Below are positions 36,001 through 44,600 of a DNA stretch of 64,000 nt, in pieces. The DNA lies in assembly GCA_903916195.1 (NCBI GenBank), contig CAIWVP010000020.1:1-64000 (forward strand), in the 5' to 3' direction. Every line of letters starts with the position of its first letter. Position 1 is the first letter of the stretch. Both the position numbers and the translations under genes were made by a program. The notes beneath the pieces are model-generated. The model worked only from the letters and a program-made list of their open reading frames with translations. It was not told the DNA's origin and made no database searches. The DNA is from an uncultured Verrucomicrobiota bacterium. Lineage in GTDB: Bacteria > Verrucomicrobiota > Verrucomicrobiia > Limisphaerales > UBA9464.

Positions 36001-36418
36001 TGGCAACGCGGAGGAAGGCAAGAAGGTGTTCCTCGAGAAGGCCGAAGTCAGTTGCGTCCGGTGCCACAAGATCAACGCCGAGGGCGGCGAGGTCGGCCCC
36101 GAACTCACCGGTCTCGGCGAGAAGAAGGGCCGCGAATACCTTTTGCAGTCCTTGCTCTATCCGAACGCCTCCATCGCCCAAGGATTCGAGAGCGTCTTGG
36201 TCACGCTGAAGAACGGGACGACTTACGCCGGGGTCATCAAGTCGGAGACCGATGCCGAGTTGGAGATCAATTCGCCGGAGGACGGCCTGCTCAAGTTGAA
36301 GAAGGCGGAGATCACCGCCCGGGAAAAGGGCCTGAGCGGCATGCCGGACGGATTCGGAGGCGTGCTCACCAAGCAGGAGATCCGCAACTTGGTCGAGTTC
36401 ATCGCGACCTCGAAGTGA
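33002..36418 (+). CDS. PVC-type haem-binding CxxCH protein with propeller and HEAT repeats
   Basis: An 1138-residue exported protein. A signal peptide (1-27) precedes a glucose-dehydrogenase-like propeller (about 55-460; FANIPNIWRLRDADGDGAAD, LTWGPDGKLYFSIGDRAS, LRNPQQLVFDEWGDLFTGD). Residues 470-960 are HEAT-like repeats. The C-terminal domain has the c-type haem site CVRCH (1018-1022), GGEVGPELTGLG and the tail LSGMPDGFGGVLTKQEIRNLVEFIA. It shares architecture with the haem protein at 15.3-18.3 kb but is not a recent copy. It is monocistronic by spacing (222 bases upstream, 200 downstream). Oxidation of a sugar or alcohol with electrons passed to the haem is plausible, unproven. Confidence 0.85.
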   Translation: MPLSAPLSLRRAVLGALAIAAIVPALAQHKLGPQGSFDAPKIAAASDEGEKNLKRFQLPPGWKGELWAAEPQVAHPVAFDIADDGRVFVSETFRAWRGVPDIRGIMDWLDEDLASTSVEDRLAEMKRHLGDEGMKDYYKNTERVRLLTDPTGTGKATRSQVFAENFATPLDGVASGVLARGNEVWFANIPNIWRLRDADGDGAADFRQSISYGHGIRVGFLGHDLHGLTWGPDGKLYFSIGDRASVLKTEGRVVGTPDSGAVFRCNPDGSEMQMLYKGLRNPQQLVFDEWGDLFTGDNNSDGGDQARWTYLIEGGDSGWRIGWQFLEQPNPRGPWNSEKMWYPQNETQPAFITPPIKNISAGPSGVSYYPGTGLGPEWQGTYTLCDFRGSGAGSGVWSFKHKPKGASFEIVEDKKMVWAIEATDAKWGPDGAFWITDWVDGWEGVGKGRIYRFHDPATLGRPIVKATQALLKTGFAKRPEKELLKLLAHPNQRVRQGAQFELAARGDKSVPALVKLTKAGNEVHARLHAIWALGQVQSHAHKARREASSVELDALVPLLSDADAHVRGNAARVLGDAGYAKAYDVLVKGTTDSDAHARALATIALGKLGKREAVPALFASLKANADRDPHLRHAAVTALVAVDDFDALQAAIKDPDASVRMGVLLAMRRLQRNEIGAFLADADDKIVVEAARAINDEPISGAMDLLAARIAGPVMASKALAQNVPFLRRAVNANYRHGTQQTAARLAKVATDAVFPDDVRAEALDALAEWPKNAGRDRITGLWRPTAFARDAKVPGAAASPVVDALLADAPEKVRTAAAHAAGELKIASASGPLAKLVNQKLGNAASRVAALTALSRLQTPDYPVALEAAQKDPEEAVRKAALKLSVDAPPAVASGAAAAPSTGSGPLAKLIDVIAHGSLAEKQNAYAALAKLPGVQADEFISQRVADLVAGKIPAVLQLDVLDAAAARPALKAAVAGWEAALPKATEFDVNPWKVCLTGGNAEEGKKVFLEKAEVSCVRCHKINAEGGEVGPELTGLGEKKGREYLLQSLLYPNASIAQGFESVLVTLKNGTTYAGVIKSETDAELEINSPEDGLLKLKKAEITAREKGLSGMPDGFGGVLTKQEIRNLVEFIATSK

Positions 36419-36545
36419 GGCGTGCGCCCGGCACCGGGCGATACTCATCGAAGGCGCCGGGAGGGAAGGCCGGTCCGGTCGGGCCCTCGGCGCCCCAAGA
36501 ATCATTGAAACCCATGGTTGGGAGGGCTCAAGCTCACCCGGAGTG

Positions 36546-36574
36546 TTGACAGCCAGCGCTCGGGTGTGTAAATA
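36546..36574 (+). promoter_or_regulatory. Consensus-like sigma-70 promoter of brnTA
   Basis: A perfect -35 TTGACA (36546-36551) is followed after 17 bases by -10 TAAATA (36569-36574). A start near 36581 would leave about 40 bases before the toxin ATG. It is the best-matching sigma-70 promoter seen in the window. Confidence 0.75.
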
Positions 36575-36588
36575 CAAAGTAGTTACAC
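36566..36588. promoter_or_regulatory. Palindromic operator overlapping the brnTA -10 element
   Basis: GTGTAA-n-TAC-nnn-GTA-n-TTACAC forms a 23-base interrupted palindrome covering the -10 box and probable transcription start. BrnTA systems are known to repress their own promoter through the ribbon-helix-helix antitoxin, so this is the likely BrnA site. Confidence 0.65.
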
Positions 36589-36622
36589 CGCATTGGCGAT
36601 CGCTTTACGAACGGCTCCCCAA

Positions 36623-36910
36623 ATGGAGTTCGACTGGAACAACCCGCCCTTCGCGTTCGATGGATCTTTGAAGGTCCGGGACATCGAGGAATCCTTCGAG
36701 GACCCCTTCGCGGTGAGGCTTTTGCCCGATTCGCCGCGATTCGGGGTGCAGGCCCGGTATTTCAGCTTGGGCAAGTCGGCATCGGGTGTCGGAGTGTTCT
36801 GCGTGTACCGGACGAACGGGCGGGTGATCCGGGTGATCTGTGGACGGGGCTTCACCGAGGCGGAAGAGTTCTTCTACCAACGGAAGGTCAAGCAGACGAT
36901 GGAGGTCTGA
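36623..36910 (+). CDS. brnT: BrnT-type ribonuclease toxin
   Basis: A 95-residue protein fitting the BrnT RelE-like fold: N-terminal MEFDWNN, a central FEDPFAVRL, the strand VFCVYRTNGRVIRVICGRGFTEAEEFFY, and basic residues near the end. In the family the toxin cleaves RNA and blocks translation. Toxin-before-antitoxin order and a 5-base gap to the next gene are typical of brnTA. The first helix deviates from the usual NxxKHGV motif (it reads SLKVRDIEESF), so it is a divergent member. An in-frame ATG at 36593 would add ten residues. Confidence 0.75.
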   Translation: MEFDWNNPPFAFDGSLKVRDIEESFEDPFAVRLLPDSPRFGVQARYFSLGKSASGVGVFCVYRTNGRVIRVICGRGFTEAEEFFYQRKVKQTMEV

Positions 36911-36915
36911 GAATC

Positions 36916-37197
36916 ATGGCACTGAACGTGGTAAGTGCTTGGGAAGAGGTCCCCTTGTTCGACAGCGAACAGGCGGAGGCGGCGTTCTGGGCCGACAGCC
37001 AGATCGATCTGCGGCTCATGGAGGGAGCGACGGCGGCGGGTGCGGAGCTCTCGGAATCGGTGACCATCACCCTCCGGATGGATCCGCGGATGCTGGGCCG
37101 GATCAAGCGGGTCGCCCGGGAGCGCTACTTGAACTACCAGAGCATGATCAAGCAATGGTTGAGCGAACGGATGGAAAAGGAATTGAAGGATCGTTGA
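36916..37197 (+). CDS. brnA: BrnA-type ribbon-helix-helix antitoxin
   Basis: A 93-residue protein. The N-terminal part PLFDSEQAEAAFWADSQIDL matches the toxin-neutralising FxSexExxxFWxxxD segment of BrnA. The C-terminal half TITLRMDPRMLGRIKRVARERYLNYQSMIKQWL is a ribbon-helix-helix DNA-binding motif. It should neutralise BrnT and repress the shared promoter through the palindrome overlapping the -10 box. It ends only 37 bases before the first pseudopilin gene, so read-through into the pilin cluster is conceivable. Confidence 0.85.
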   Translation: MALNVVSAWEEVPLFDSEQAEAAFWADSQIDLRLMEGATAAGAELSESVTITLRMDPRMLGRIKRVARERYLNYQSMIKQWLSERMEKELKDR

Positions 37198-37234
37198 CGG
37201 TTGAGGAAGGCTGGTCGGACACCTTAGGGCGGAC

Positions 37235-37990
37235 ATGAAATCTTCCGGTCATATCTTGGGCGGCGCGAGCCGGCCCGCTGCGTCGGTCCGCCGTGCGGTC
37301 GCGTTCACGCTCATCGAGCTGTTGACGGTGATCGCCATCATCTCCGTCTTGGCCGGCTTGCTCGTGGGCCTCGCCCCGATCGCCACCACGCGGATCCGCG
37401 AAGCGCGGCTCAAGGGCGAGCTCAACGACCTCGTCACCGCCATCGAATCCTACAAGGCCAAGTACGGCGTCTATCCGCCGGACAGCTACAACGCCGACAA
37501 GAACGAGGTGGATGCGGTGGTCAACCCGCTCTACTACGAGCTGACCGGCTTGGTCGTCGTCAATAGCGGGGACACCGGCTACTTCGAGACGGTAGATGAC
37601 GCGACCCGTTTTCTTCCTGCGACCGCGCAACAGTATTTCCATCGCGACGGGTTCCTGAACGCGGCGACCCGCGACCGGTTCCGCCGCCTGTTCCGGCACA
37701 CCTTCAAGGCCAGCCAGCACGCCAGCGTCCTCCGGACCGCCGGGGCCGGGACCAAGAATGCCGAGGTGCTCACGGTGGGCTTCGCGGCGGATGCCTCCGG
37801 CAAGAAGAACTCCGGGTTCGCGTGGCCGTTGAACGACGCGCGTCATCCGCAGCCGGTCCCCACCAATCCCGGCCTCAACCCGTGGCGCTACGTCTCGACG
37901 AACCCCACCAACAACCCCGGGACCTTCGATCTCTGGGCCGAGGTGATCGTCCGCGGCCAGAAGAAGACCTACGGCAATTGGAAGCAGTGA
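37235..37990 (+). CDS. Type II secretion/pseudopilin-like protein 1
   Basis: A 251-residue protein with a class III prepilin signal: a basic leader of 23 residues, cleavage Ala23-Phe24 (AFTLIELL) and the conserved Glu at mature position 5. A 20-residue hydrophobic helix follows, then a GspG-like amphipathic region (ESYKAKYGVYPPDS). Ala rather than Gly precedes the cleavage site. The remainder is a globular domain rich in Asn and Pro. It opens a run of seven same-strand genes ending with the giant protease. A prepilin peptidase must come from outside the window. Confidence 0.85.
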   Translation: MKSSGHILGGASRPAASVRRAVAFTLIELLTVIAIISVLAGLLVGLAPIATTRIREARLKGELNDLVTAIESYKAKYGVYPPDSYNADKNEVDAVVNPLYYELTGLVVVNSGDTGYFETVDDATRFLPATAQQYFHRDGFLNAATRDRFRRLFRHTFKASQHASVLRTAGAGTKNAEVLTVGFAADASGKKNSGFAWPLNDARHPQPVPTNPGLNPWRYVSTNPTNNPGTFDLWAEVIVRGQKKTYGNWKQ

Positions 37991-38030
37991 ACCCGCGCCC
38001 CACGTCCCGAACCCGTCCTCCCGTCATCCC

Positions 38031-38831
38031 ATGAACCTACGCCCGCATCTGCGCCGCCGTCAGCCGAGCGCCTTCACGCTCATCGAACTGCTCGTCGTCA
38101 TCGCCATCATCGCCATCCTCGCCGGCATGTTGTTGCCGGCCTTGGCGGGCGCGAAGAGGTCGGCCAACAAGAGGAAGGCCTCGGTGGACATCAGCAACCT
38201 GCACGCCGCCATCACCGCGTACCAGGCGGCCTATGGACGCCTCCCGTCCTCCCAAGCGGCCCGCGCCGAGGTCAACGCCCAGTACCCGGACTTCACCTAC
38301 GGCACGCAGCAGAAGGGCGTCCAGGTGTTCGATTCCAAGGGCGTGGTCAATTACGACACCGTGAAGAATATCGGCGGGAACACCGACCGGCAGCTGAGCA
38401 ACGCCGAGATCATCGCCATCCTGACCGACACCTCTCTGGCCGCCGACAAGTTCCCCGTCGCCAACGCCTACAACGCCGTCAACGACACCGACAATAGTCC
38501 GGTGAACTTCAAGTCCGCGTTGAACCCGCAGCACAACACCTTCCTCAACATCAAGACGGCCAAGGGCTACGGCCCGAACGGCGTCGGCGAGAACGACGGC
38601 GTGTACCGGGATCCGTGGGGCCATCCCTTCATCGTCACCCTCGACCTCGATTACGACAACCGGGTGCGCGATCCGTTCGGTGCGCAGTGGCCGGCGTCCG
38701 ACGACCGCTTCCGCAGCATCAAGGCCAGCGCCGTCGTCTGGTCCTTGGGGCCGGACGGAAAGGTCGATTTCACCAAGGGCGTGAACGAGAAGGGGACCGT
38801 GAACGAGGACAACCTCTACAGTTGGCGCTGA
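38031..38831 (+). CDS. Type II secretion/pseudopilin-like protein 2
   Basis: A 266-residue protein. The prepilin signal is a 14-residue basic leader, Ala14-Phe15 cleavage (AFTLIELL) and Glu at mature position 5, then the hydrophobic helix VVIAIIAILAGMLLPALAGA. The following AITAYQAAYGRLPSS matches major-pseudopilin organisation, and WGHPFIVTLDLDYDNRV near 198-214 resembles the C-terminal block of GspG-like proteins. It lies 40 bases after pseudopilin 1 and 25 bases before cassette protein D. Confidence 0.85.
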   Translation: MNLRPHLRRRQPSAFTLIELLVVIAIIAILAGMLLPALAGAKRSANKRKASVDISNLHAAITAYQAAYGRLPSSQAARAEVNAQYPDFTYGTQQKGVQVFDSKGVVNYDTVKNIGGNTDRQLSNAEIIAILTDTSLAADKFPVANAYNAVNDTDNSPVNFKSALNPQHNTFLNIKTAKGYGPNGVGENDGVYRDPWGHPFIVTLDLDYDNRVRDPFGAQWPASDDRFRSIKASAVVWSLGPDGKVDFTKGVNEKGTVNEDNLYSWR

Positions 38832-38856
38832 TCTGCGACGTACGACCGAGCTTGCC

Positions 38857-39795
38857 ATGAATGCGCCTTGCCCCAACCCAGCCGGACCCGGCAGCGCGCT
38901 GCCGCCGCGCCGGCAGCGCGCGTTCACGCTGATCGAGCTGCTGGTCGTCATCGCGCTGATCGGCGTGCTCACGTTCGTGGCGGTGCCGGCCTTCAAGGGA
39001 TTCGGGCAGACCAACACCTTGGCGGCCGCCCAGCGGCAGGTGCAGGACGACCTCGCGCTGGCGCGGCAGTTCGCCATCAAGACCCGCTCGCCGGTCTATA
39101 TGGTGTTCTTCTCGCCCGCGGCGGACCAGACCGCCAAGGTCGCGGGGGTCCACAACCAGTTGATCGCGCTCCAAGGTTCGGGAGGCACGATCGGCGAGTT
39201 CGCCGCCAACGCACTGCGGGTGATGACCAACGTCATCGCGTCCTCCCATTCCAGCTACGCATTCTTCGCGGAGCGCAACGTCGGCGACCAGCCCGGAGTC
39301 GTCCGGCCGAGGTACCTCACCGCCGGCGGCACGCTCTGGAAGACCTTGCCGGACGGCGTGGTCTTCCCCGAGCAGATGATCTTCCCCTACACCAGCACGA
39401 CGTCCGGGGCCTTGGTCTTCACCAATCTCCAAGCCAAGCCGGTCCCGTTCCCGCTGGCCCCGCCGTTCAAGGAGCTTACGACCGTCCAACTCGATAGCAT
39501 CTCGCTCTACCTCCCCGTCCTCGCCTTCGACGCCCAAGGACGGTGCGTCCGACTGGACGACAGCCAAGTGCCGAGGATCCCGCCGTCGCTGACCGCGCAG
39601 TTGCGGGACGGCTTCGTCTCGGTCGGGCTCGGCAGCGTGTTCGTGCCGAGGGACAGCGTGCAGACCAACAGCTTCGATTTCGGCCGGGCGGCCGATGTGG
39701 TGGAGACGCCGCGGGGCAACTTCACCAACACCATCTTCCGCGTGAACGGCCTCACCGGCCGGTCCAAGCGCTTGTTCTGGGGGACGCAGCCATGA
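38857..39795 (+). CDS. Verru_Chthon cassette protein D (pseudopilin)
   Basis: A 312-residue pseudopilin. Leader of 22 residues, cleavage Ala22-Phe23 (AFTLIELL), Glu at mature position 5, hydrophobic helix to about 48. The block LAAAQRQVQDDLALARQFAIKTRSPVYMVFF is typical of cassette protein D, a family known from Verrucomicrobium and Chthoniobacter and found with proteins A, B and C. Its stop TGA overlaps the next ATG (ATGA at 39792-39795), so D and B are coupled. The molecular function of the cassette is not established. Confidence 0.8.
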   Translation: MNAPCPNPAGPGSALPPRRQRAFTLIELLVVIALIGVLTFVAVPAFKGFGQTNTLAAAQRQVQDDLALARQFAIKTRSPVYMVFFSPAADQTAKVAGVHNQLIALQGSGGTIGEFAANALRVMTNVIASSHSSYAFFAERNVGDQPGVVRPRYLTAGGTLWKTLPDGVVFPEQMIFPYTSTTSGALVFTNLQAKPVPFPLAPPFKELTTVQLDSISLYLPVLAFDAQGRCVRLDDSQVPRIPPSLTAQLRDGFVSVGLGSVFVPRDSVQTNSFDFGRAADVVETPRGNFTNTIFRVNGLTGRSKRLFWGTQP

Positions 39796-40664
39796 ACCCT
39801 GTCCGCAACCAATCGCCGCGCCGCGCCGCGGGCTTCACCATGGTGGAGCTGGCGCTCTGCATCGCCGTGGTCGCCATCGCGATGGTCGCCATCATCGGCG
39901 TGCTCCCGGCCGGCCTCAACGTCCAGCAGCAGAACCGCGAGGACACCATCATCGACCAGGATGCGACGATGCTCATGGATGCCCTGCGCAACGGTGCCAT
40001 CCGGTTCGACGACCTGACCAACTACGTCGACTACATCGTGGTCGAGCGGGGGCGGGTCAACGCGGTCCGCGGCACCGGCGTCGGCGTCAACGGCTTCGTC
40101 GGCCAATGGTTCAACGGCACCTTGGGCAATGTGCCGAACCCCAAGCGCAAGCTGACCACCTCGCAGGAGATCATGGGACTGCTTTCGCTGCCGAAATATG
40201 ATTTCGCCATCGAGACGGATACCCCCAGCTACACCAACCGCGTCACCGCCCAGTTCCGCGCCTTCAGCGGCGCGCTGAACGACAAGGTGCTGCCCCAGCG
40301 CGTGGACGACATCCCGCCCGCCGGTCAACTCAACTTCGCCTTCCGTTATCTCGTCACCGTCGAGATCGTGCCCGTGGTCTCCCGCCCGATGGACGCTTCG
40401 GATCCTGTCGGGCTCGCCCAGCAAGGGGTGATGGGCGGGAACCTGTACGACGTGCTTTTGACCTATCGTTGGCCGGTGGTCGGCGAAGAGATCCCGGCCC
40501 GGGTCGGGTCCGGTCTGAAGACCTTCCGCACCCAGGTGGCGGCGCGGCTCCGCTATCCGGTGGACCCCTCCACCGGGTCCATCACCAACATGCCGGGGAC
40601 GGACATCCGCATCCGCCGGTTCGATCCGGGCAGCCCGTGGAACCCGGCCAGCCCGGTCAACTGA
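39792..40664 (+). CDS. Verru_Chthon cassette protein B (pseudopilin)
   Basis: A 290-residue pseudopilin with cleavage Gly14-Phe15 (GFTMVELAL) and Glu at mature position 5. The segment IGVLPAGLNVQQQNREDTI after the hydrophobic helix matches cassette protein B, whose helix ends in a characteristic LLPxGL. It is translationally coupled to D by an ATGA overlap and is followed after 17 bases by C. It probably forms part of a minor-pilin complex with C, D and A. Confidence 0.8.
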   Translation: MNPVRNQSPRRAAGFTMVELALCIAVVAIAMVAIIGVLPAGLNVQQQNREDTIIDQDATMLMDALRNGAIRFDDLTNYVDYIVVERGRVNAVRGTGVGVNGFVGQWFNGTLGNVPNPKRKLTTSQEIMGLLSLPKYDFAIETDTPSYTNRVTAQFRAFSGALNDKVLPQRVDDIPPAGQLNFAFRYLVTVEIVPVVSRPMDASDPVGLAQQGVMGGNLYDVLLTYRWPVVGEEIPARVGSGLKTFRTQVAARLRYPVDPSTGSITNMPGTDIRIRRFDPGSPWNPASPVN

Positions 40665-40681
40665 CTTCTAGCGAGCCGCGT

Positions 40682-41656
40682 ATGAACCTGCGAGACCACC
40701 ACCCCGTTTTACGGGCCGCGCGCCGGGCGTTCTCCCTGCTCGAGCTGCTGGTCGCCATCGGTCTGCTGACCGTGGTGATCCTCACGCTCTACGCGATGTT
40801 CGACCAGACGCAGAAGGCGCTGCACGCGAACATCTCCCAGACCGATGTCATGGAGTCGGGCCGGTCGGTGATGGAGCTGATCGTGCGCGACATCGAGCGC
40901 GCCCAATCGCCGAACCTCGCCGGAGCGATCAACCTCGCCATCCAGAAGTCCGATTTCGTCAAATCCGCCTCGGCCCCGGACACGTTCATCCCGCCGGGCA
41001 CCACCGATGCCAAGCATCGCGACTACCCGCTGAACAGCCTGTTCTTCCTTGGGCAGGCCCAGAGCAACCTGTGGACCGCGTTCGGCTTCTACGTCGGCCA
41101 CAATGCCGATGCGAGCCGGCAACCCGATGAGACCTTGGGCACACTGTACCGTTTCCAGGATCCATATGTGCAATCGGCGCGCGGCCTCGCCGCCGCGGAC
41201 CGGTTCAGGGCGTTCTACATTTTTCCGAAATCAAGCAGCTACGCGCTGAACCGTCCGGATCCGCAGGATGAGAAGAACTACCTGAATCGCTTCCACCGCG
41301 CGACGAACTCCACGCGCCTGCTCGACAACGTGCTCTTCTTCCGCGTCCTTCCCTTCGGCCGCGAAGGTCTGCCCATCGACCAGAACACCCTCCGGACCTA
41401 CTTCGCTGCGACCAACCCGTTGGCCAAAGGCATCACGGTGACGAACCAAATCGCGTCCCCGTACTTCAGCACCGGTTTCACCGGCACGGCGCTGCCCTCC
41501 GCCGTCGAGATCGAGCTCGGCATGCTCTCGCCGCGGCTGTGGACCCAGTACACCAACCAGGTGAGCTTCAACCTGAAGACGAACTTCCTGGCGAAACACA
41601 AAGCGGACATCCTCGTGTTCCGCCAACGCATCCCTCTCCGCACCGCTCTCCAATGA
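40682..41656 (+). CDS. Verru_Chthon cassette protein C (pseudopilin)
   Basis: A 324-residue pseudopilin. Leader of 16 residues, cleavage Ala16-Phe17 (AFSLLELLV), Glu at mature position 5. The stretch VMESGRSVMELIVRDIERAQ and later LLDNVLFFRVLPF fit cassette protein C. Its stop codon overlaps the ATG of protein A (ATGA at 41653-41656), so production of A is coupled to C. GspJ-like minor pseudopilins are the closest functional analogues; that link is inference. Confidence 0.8.
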   Translation: MNLRDHHPVLRAARRAFSLLELLVAIGLLTVVILTLYAMFDQTQKALHANISQTDVMESGRSVMELIVRDIERAQSPNLAGAINLAIQKSDFVKSASAPDTFIPPGTTDAKHRDYPLNSLFFLGQAQSNLWTAFGFYVGHNADASRQPDETLGTLYRFQDPYVQSARGLAAADRFRAFYIFPKSSSYALNRPDPQDEKNYLNRFHRATNSTRLLDNVLFFRVLPFGREGLPIDQNTLRTYFAATNPLAKGITVTNQIASPYFSTGFTGTALPSAVEIELGMLSPRLWTQYTNQVSFNLKTNFLAKHKADILVFRQRIPLRTALQ

Positions 41657-44600
41657 ACCTCCACGCCGTCCAGGCCCGTCGAGGGATCGCGCTGGTCATC
41701 ACGTTGATCATGCTGTCGGTGGTGACCATCACCGCCGTCGCGTTCCTCGCCGTGAGCCGCCGTGAGCGCAGCTCGGTGGCGGCCGCCGCCGAGCAGATCG
41801 ACGCCCGCTACGCCGCCGATGCGGCGCTCAACCGGGTGAAGGCGGAGATCACCTCGGGCATCATCGCCACCACCAACCGCTTCGCCTACGGGTTGAAGGT
41901 CTCCACGAACTTCATCAACCCTCGGTTCGACCCGACCAAGCCGTCCGCCGCCGATCTGCCCGCCGGCTCCACCAACGCCTTCAACCAGTTGACCAACGTC
42001 AACTACCTGATCAATCCGAAGAACGGGACGCCGTTCCAGCTCCCCGGCGACAACCTCGCCTACCGGAAGATGCTGGCGAACCTGTACTACGACCCGCGTC
42101 CGCCGGTCTTCTACGCCACCAACCGGAATCCCCGCCTGCCGACCGAGTTCCGCTACACGCTCGACCTGAACCGCAACGGTCGCATCGAGACCAACGGCCT
42201 CGTCATCCCTTCCGACCGCACCGGCCGCACCAACGGTTTCTTCCCGCAATCCATGGTCGGTGATCCGGAATGGGTCGGCGTGCTCGAGAACCCCGACGCG
42301 CCCCACTCCGGCACCAACCGCTTCCTTTACCGCTACGCCTATCTGGTCGTCCCGGCCGGACGCACGCTCGACGTCAACTCCATCCACAACTCGGCCAAGA
42401 ACGTCAACGCGACGGCGGATCTCTCCAAGTTCAGCCGCAACGAGGGCGTCGGCGCCTGGGAGATCAACGGCGCGGGATTCCTCGGCGCGCTGAACACCAA
42501 CATCTGGTCGGCGAACGAATATTTGTCGTATGACGCGGACCGGGCTGCCTTGGCGAGAGGCCTGGCCTTCGACGACGCCAACAGCCTCGTCCAAGCGCGA
42601 CGCCGCGACGCCGGGAGGATCGATCATCCGCCGTCCACCGCGGCCAGGTACTTCGGACAGGAGATCGGGCAGACGGTCGATCCCAGCGCCCAAGCTCGCC
42701 TTGCCAACGGACGAGTGGATCTCTATTCCGACGGACCCTACCTGAAGACGGTCGCGGATCTGCGGAAACCGCCGACTGGAGACGACCAACCTGCGTCGGC
42801 TTGGTCCGGCGGCGACTACACGAACGCATTCACCGACATCAACCAGCTCTTCGATTCGTCGCTCGGGTTGGGCACGAGGCTCACCGGCATCGACAGCCGG
42901 CCCGGAGTGACCTCCGCCCGGAGCACCTACGACAACTACACTTTCTACCGACTGCTCGGCCAGTTGGGCACCGACAGCACGGATGCCCGGTTCGAGACCG
43001 GTTTCGACCGCAGCCAGACCATCCGGACCTTGTCGACCGGCATCCTGACCGAAGGTGCCTACTACCGCCGCGCGAAGCTCAACTTGAACTACCGGCAGAC
43101 CGATCCGAACGGCGGGGAATCCGTGAACGCGAGCGTCGCCGGCTTCAATGATTGGACGGCCATCAACTGGTTCACCAACGCGGTCCATCGTCTGCTCCTC
43201 ACCGAGTTCACCAACGGCCTGCCTTATCTGCAGGCGGACGTCGATCCCGACCTGAGCCTCGGTCTCGCCATCCACGGTCAGGTGGCCGTGCGCTCCTTTT
43301 CGCCGGACGCCTCGGGCCGGCCCCGTTTTGCCCTCACGAACCACACCTACAGCGCCCAGGCGCACCGACTTCTCCAACTGGCGGCGAACATCTACGACTA
43401 CTCCAACCACCGGACCAATCTGCCGAGCAGGAGTGGGTATCCGTATGTCCCGTCGGTGTTCCAGCCGGTCCTCTATCGCGCGACCTACCTGAACGACCTG
43501 AACCGGTTCCCCCGTTTCCGGAACCGGACTCTGCAGCCGGACAACTTGACCCGCCTCGGAGGCTTCGTCGAGGTGACCCGCGCCGACACTTTCCTGAACC
43601 TGCCGTGGGTCGATCTGGAGGACCCGGGTTTCAATGCCCTGTTCGGGCGAGGGTTCGACCTCAACTCCATCCGCTTGAGCACCGACCGTCCGGTCGTCGG
43701 CCAGAACGTCGCGAACGTTCCCCGGGCGCGGTATGTCGGCGTTCCATTGGTGATCGGCGCCAAGAAGGGCTACCCGAATTTCAACGAAGGATTCTGGCAA
43801 TCCGCGCTCCAGGTGACCCGCCGGCTCTTCGTCCTGAAGACCCGGGGCAGCACCACGCCGGCGCTGGCGCTGACCGAGACGCCGTTCGTCGGCGGGAACG
43901 GCAAGGGTGTCGCCACCGAGGCCCAATACCGTTTCGACCTCCGCCACAACGTCTCCACCGAACTGTGGAACTCGTACAGCAACGCGTTCCCGCGGGGCGT
44001 CCGCATCGTCGTGACCAACGTCCTTTCGTTCGGCCTCTACAATGTCCTGCCCAACGGCACCTCCAACTTTGTCCAAGGCACCAACAACTACATCCGCGGC
44101 ACCAACGTCCTCTTGACCTCAGGCCAGTGGGAAGGCGGGCAGTTCCGCACGCCGCTCAACGAGCTGCTCGGCTACAGTTTCGTCTACGACCACATCAACG
44201 GCCGTTCTTACGGGGTCAATGAGACCAACCGAGGTCGGGTGAACGTGGTGGTCACGCCGCCGGTGTTGGACTTGTACGTCACCAACCGGCTGTTCTACGC
44301 CTTGGTGGACACGGTCAACAACGCCGTCCTCGACTCCGTCAGCTTCAAGAGTGTGGTCTCCGAGACCAACGTCCTGCGCTTCCTCGAACTCGACGGCAGG
44401 AGCGGCACCTCCGCGAACCTGCCGGGCATCCGCCAAGCCGCCGGCACCGAGCTCCGCATGACGGATTTCTGGCGGACGAACCGGTTGGCGATCGGCGGCA
44501 CCGCCGGCATCTCCAACCAGATGGCCGTCTCCTTGGGCAAGGCCAAGGTGAACGCGACCCTGTGGCGGAACCCGTTCGGCAACATCGGCGGCACCACCCA

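Noticed and set aside
36434-36447. CCCGG/CCGGG hairpin after the second PVC haem protein as a terminator
   Set aside because: There is a stem but no T-run on either strand, so an intrinsic terminator is not supported.
41398-44076. Minus-strand open frame opposite cassette protein A
   Set aside because: A composition shadow; the plus-strand gene has a membrane segment and family match.
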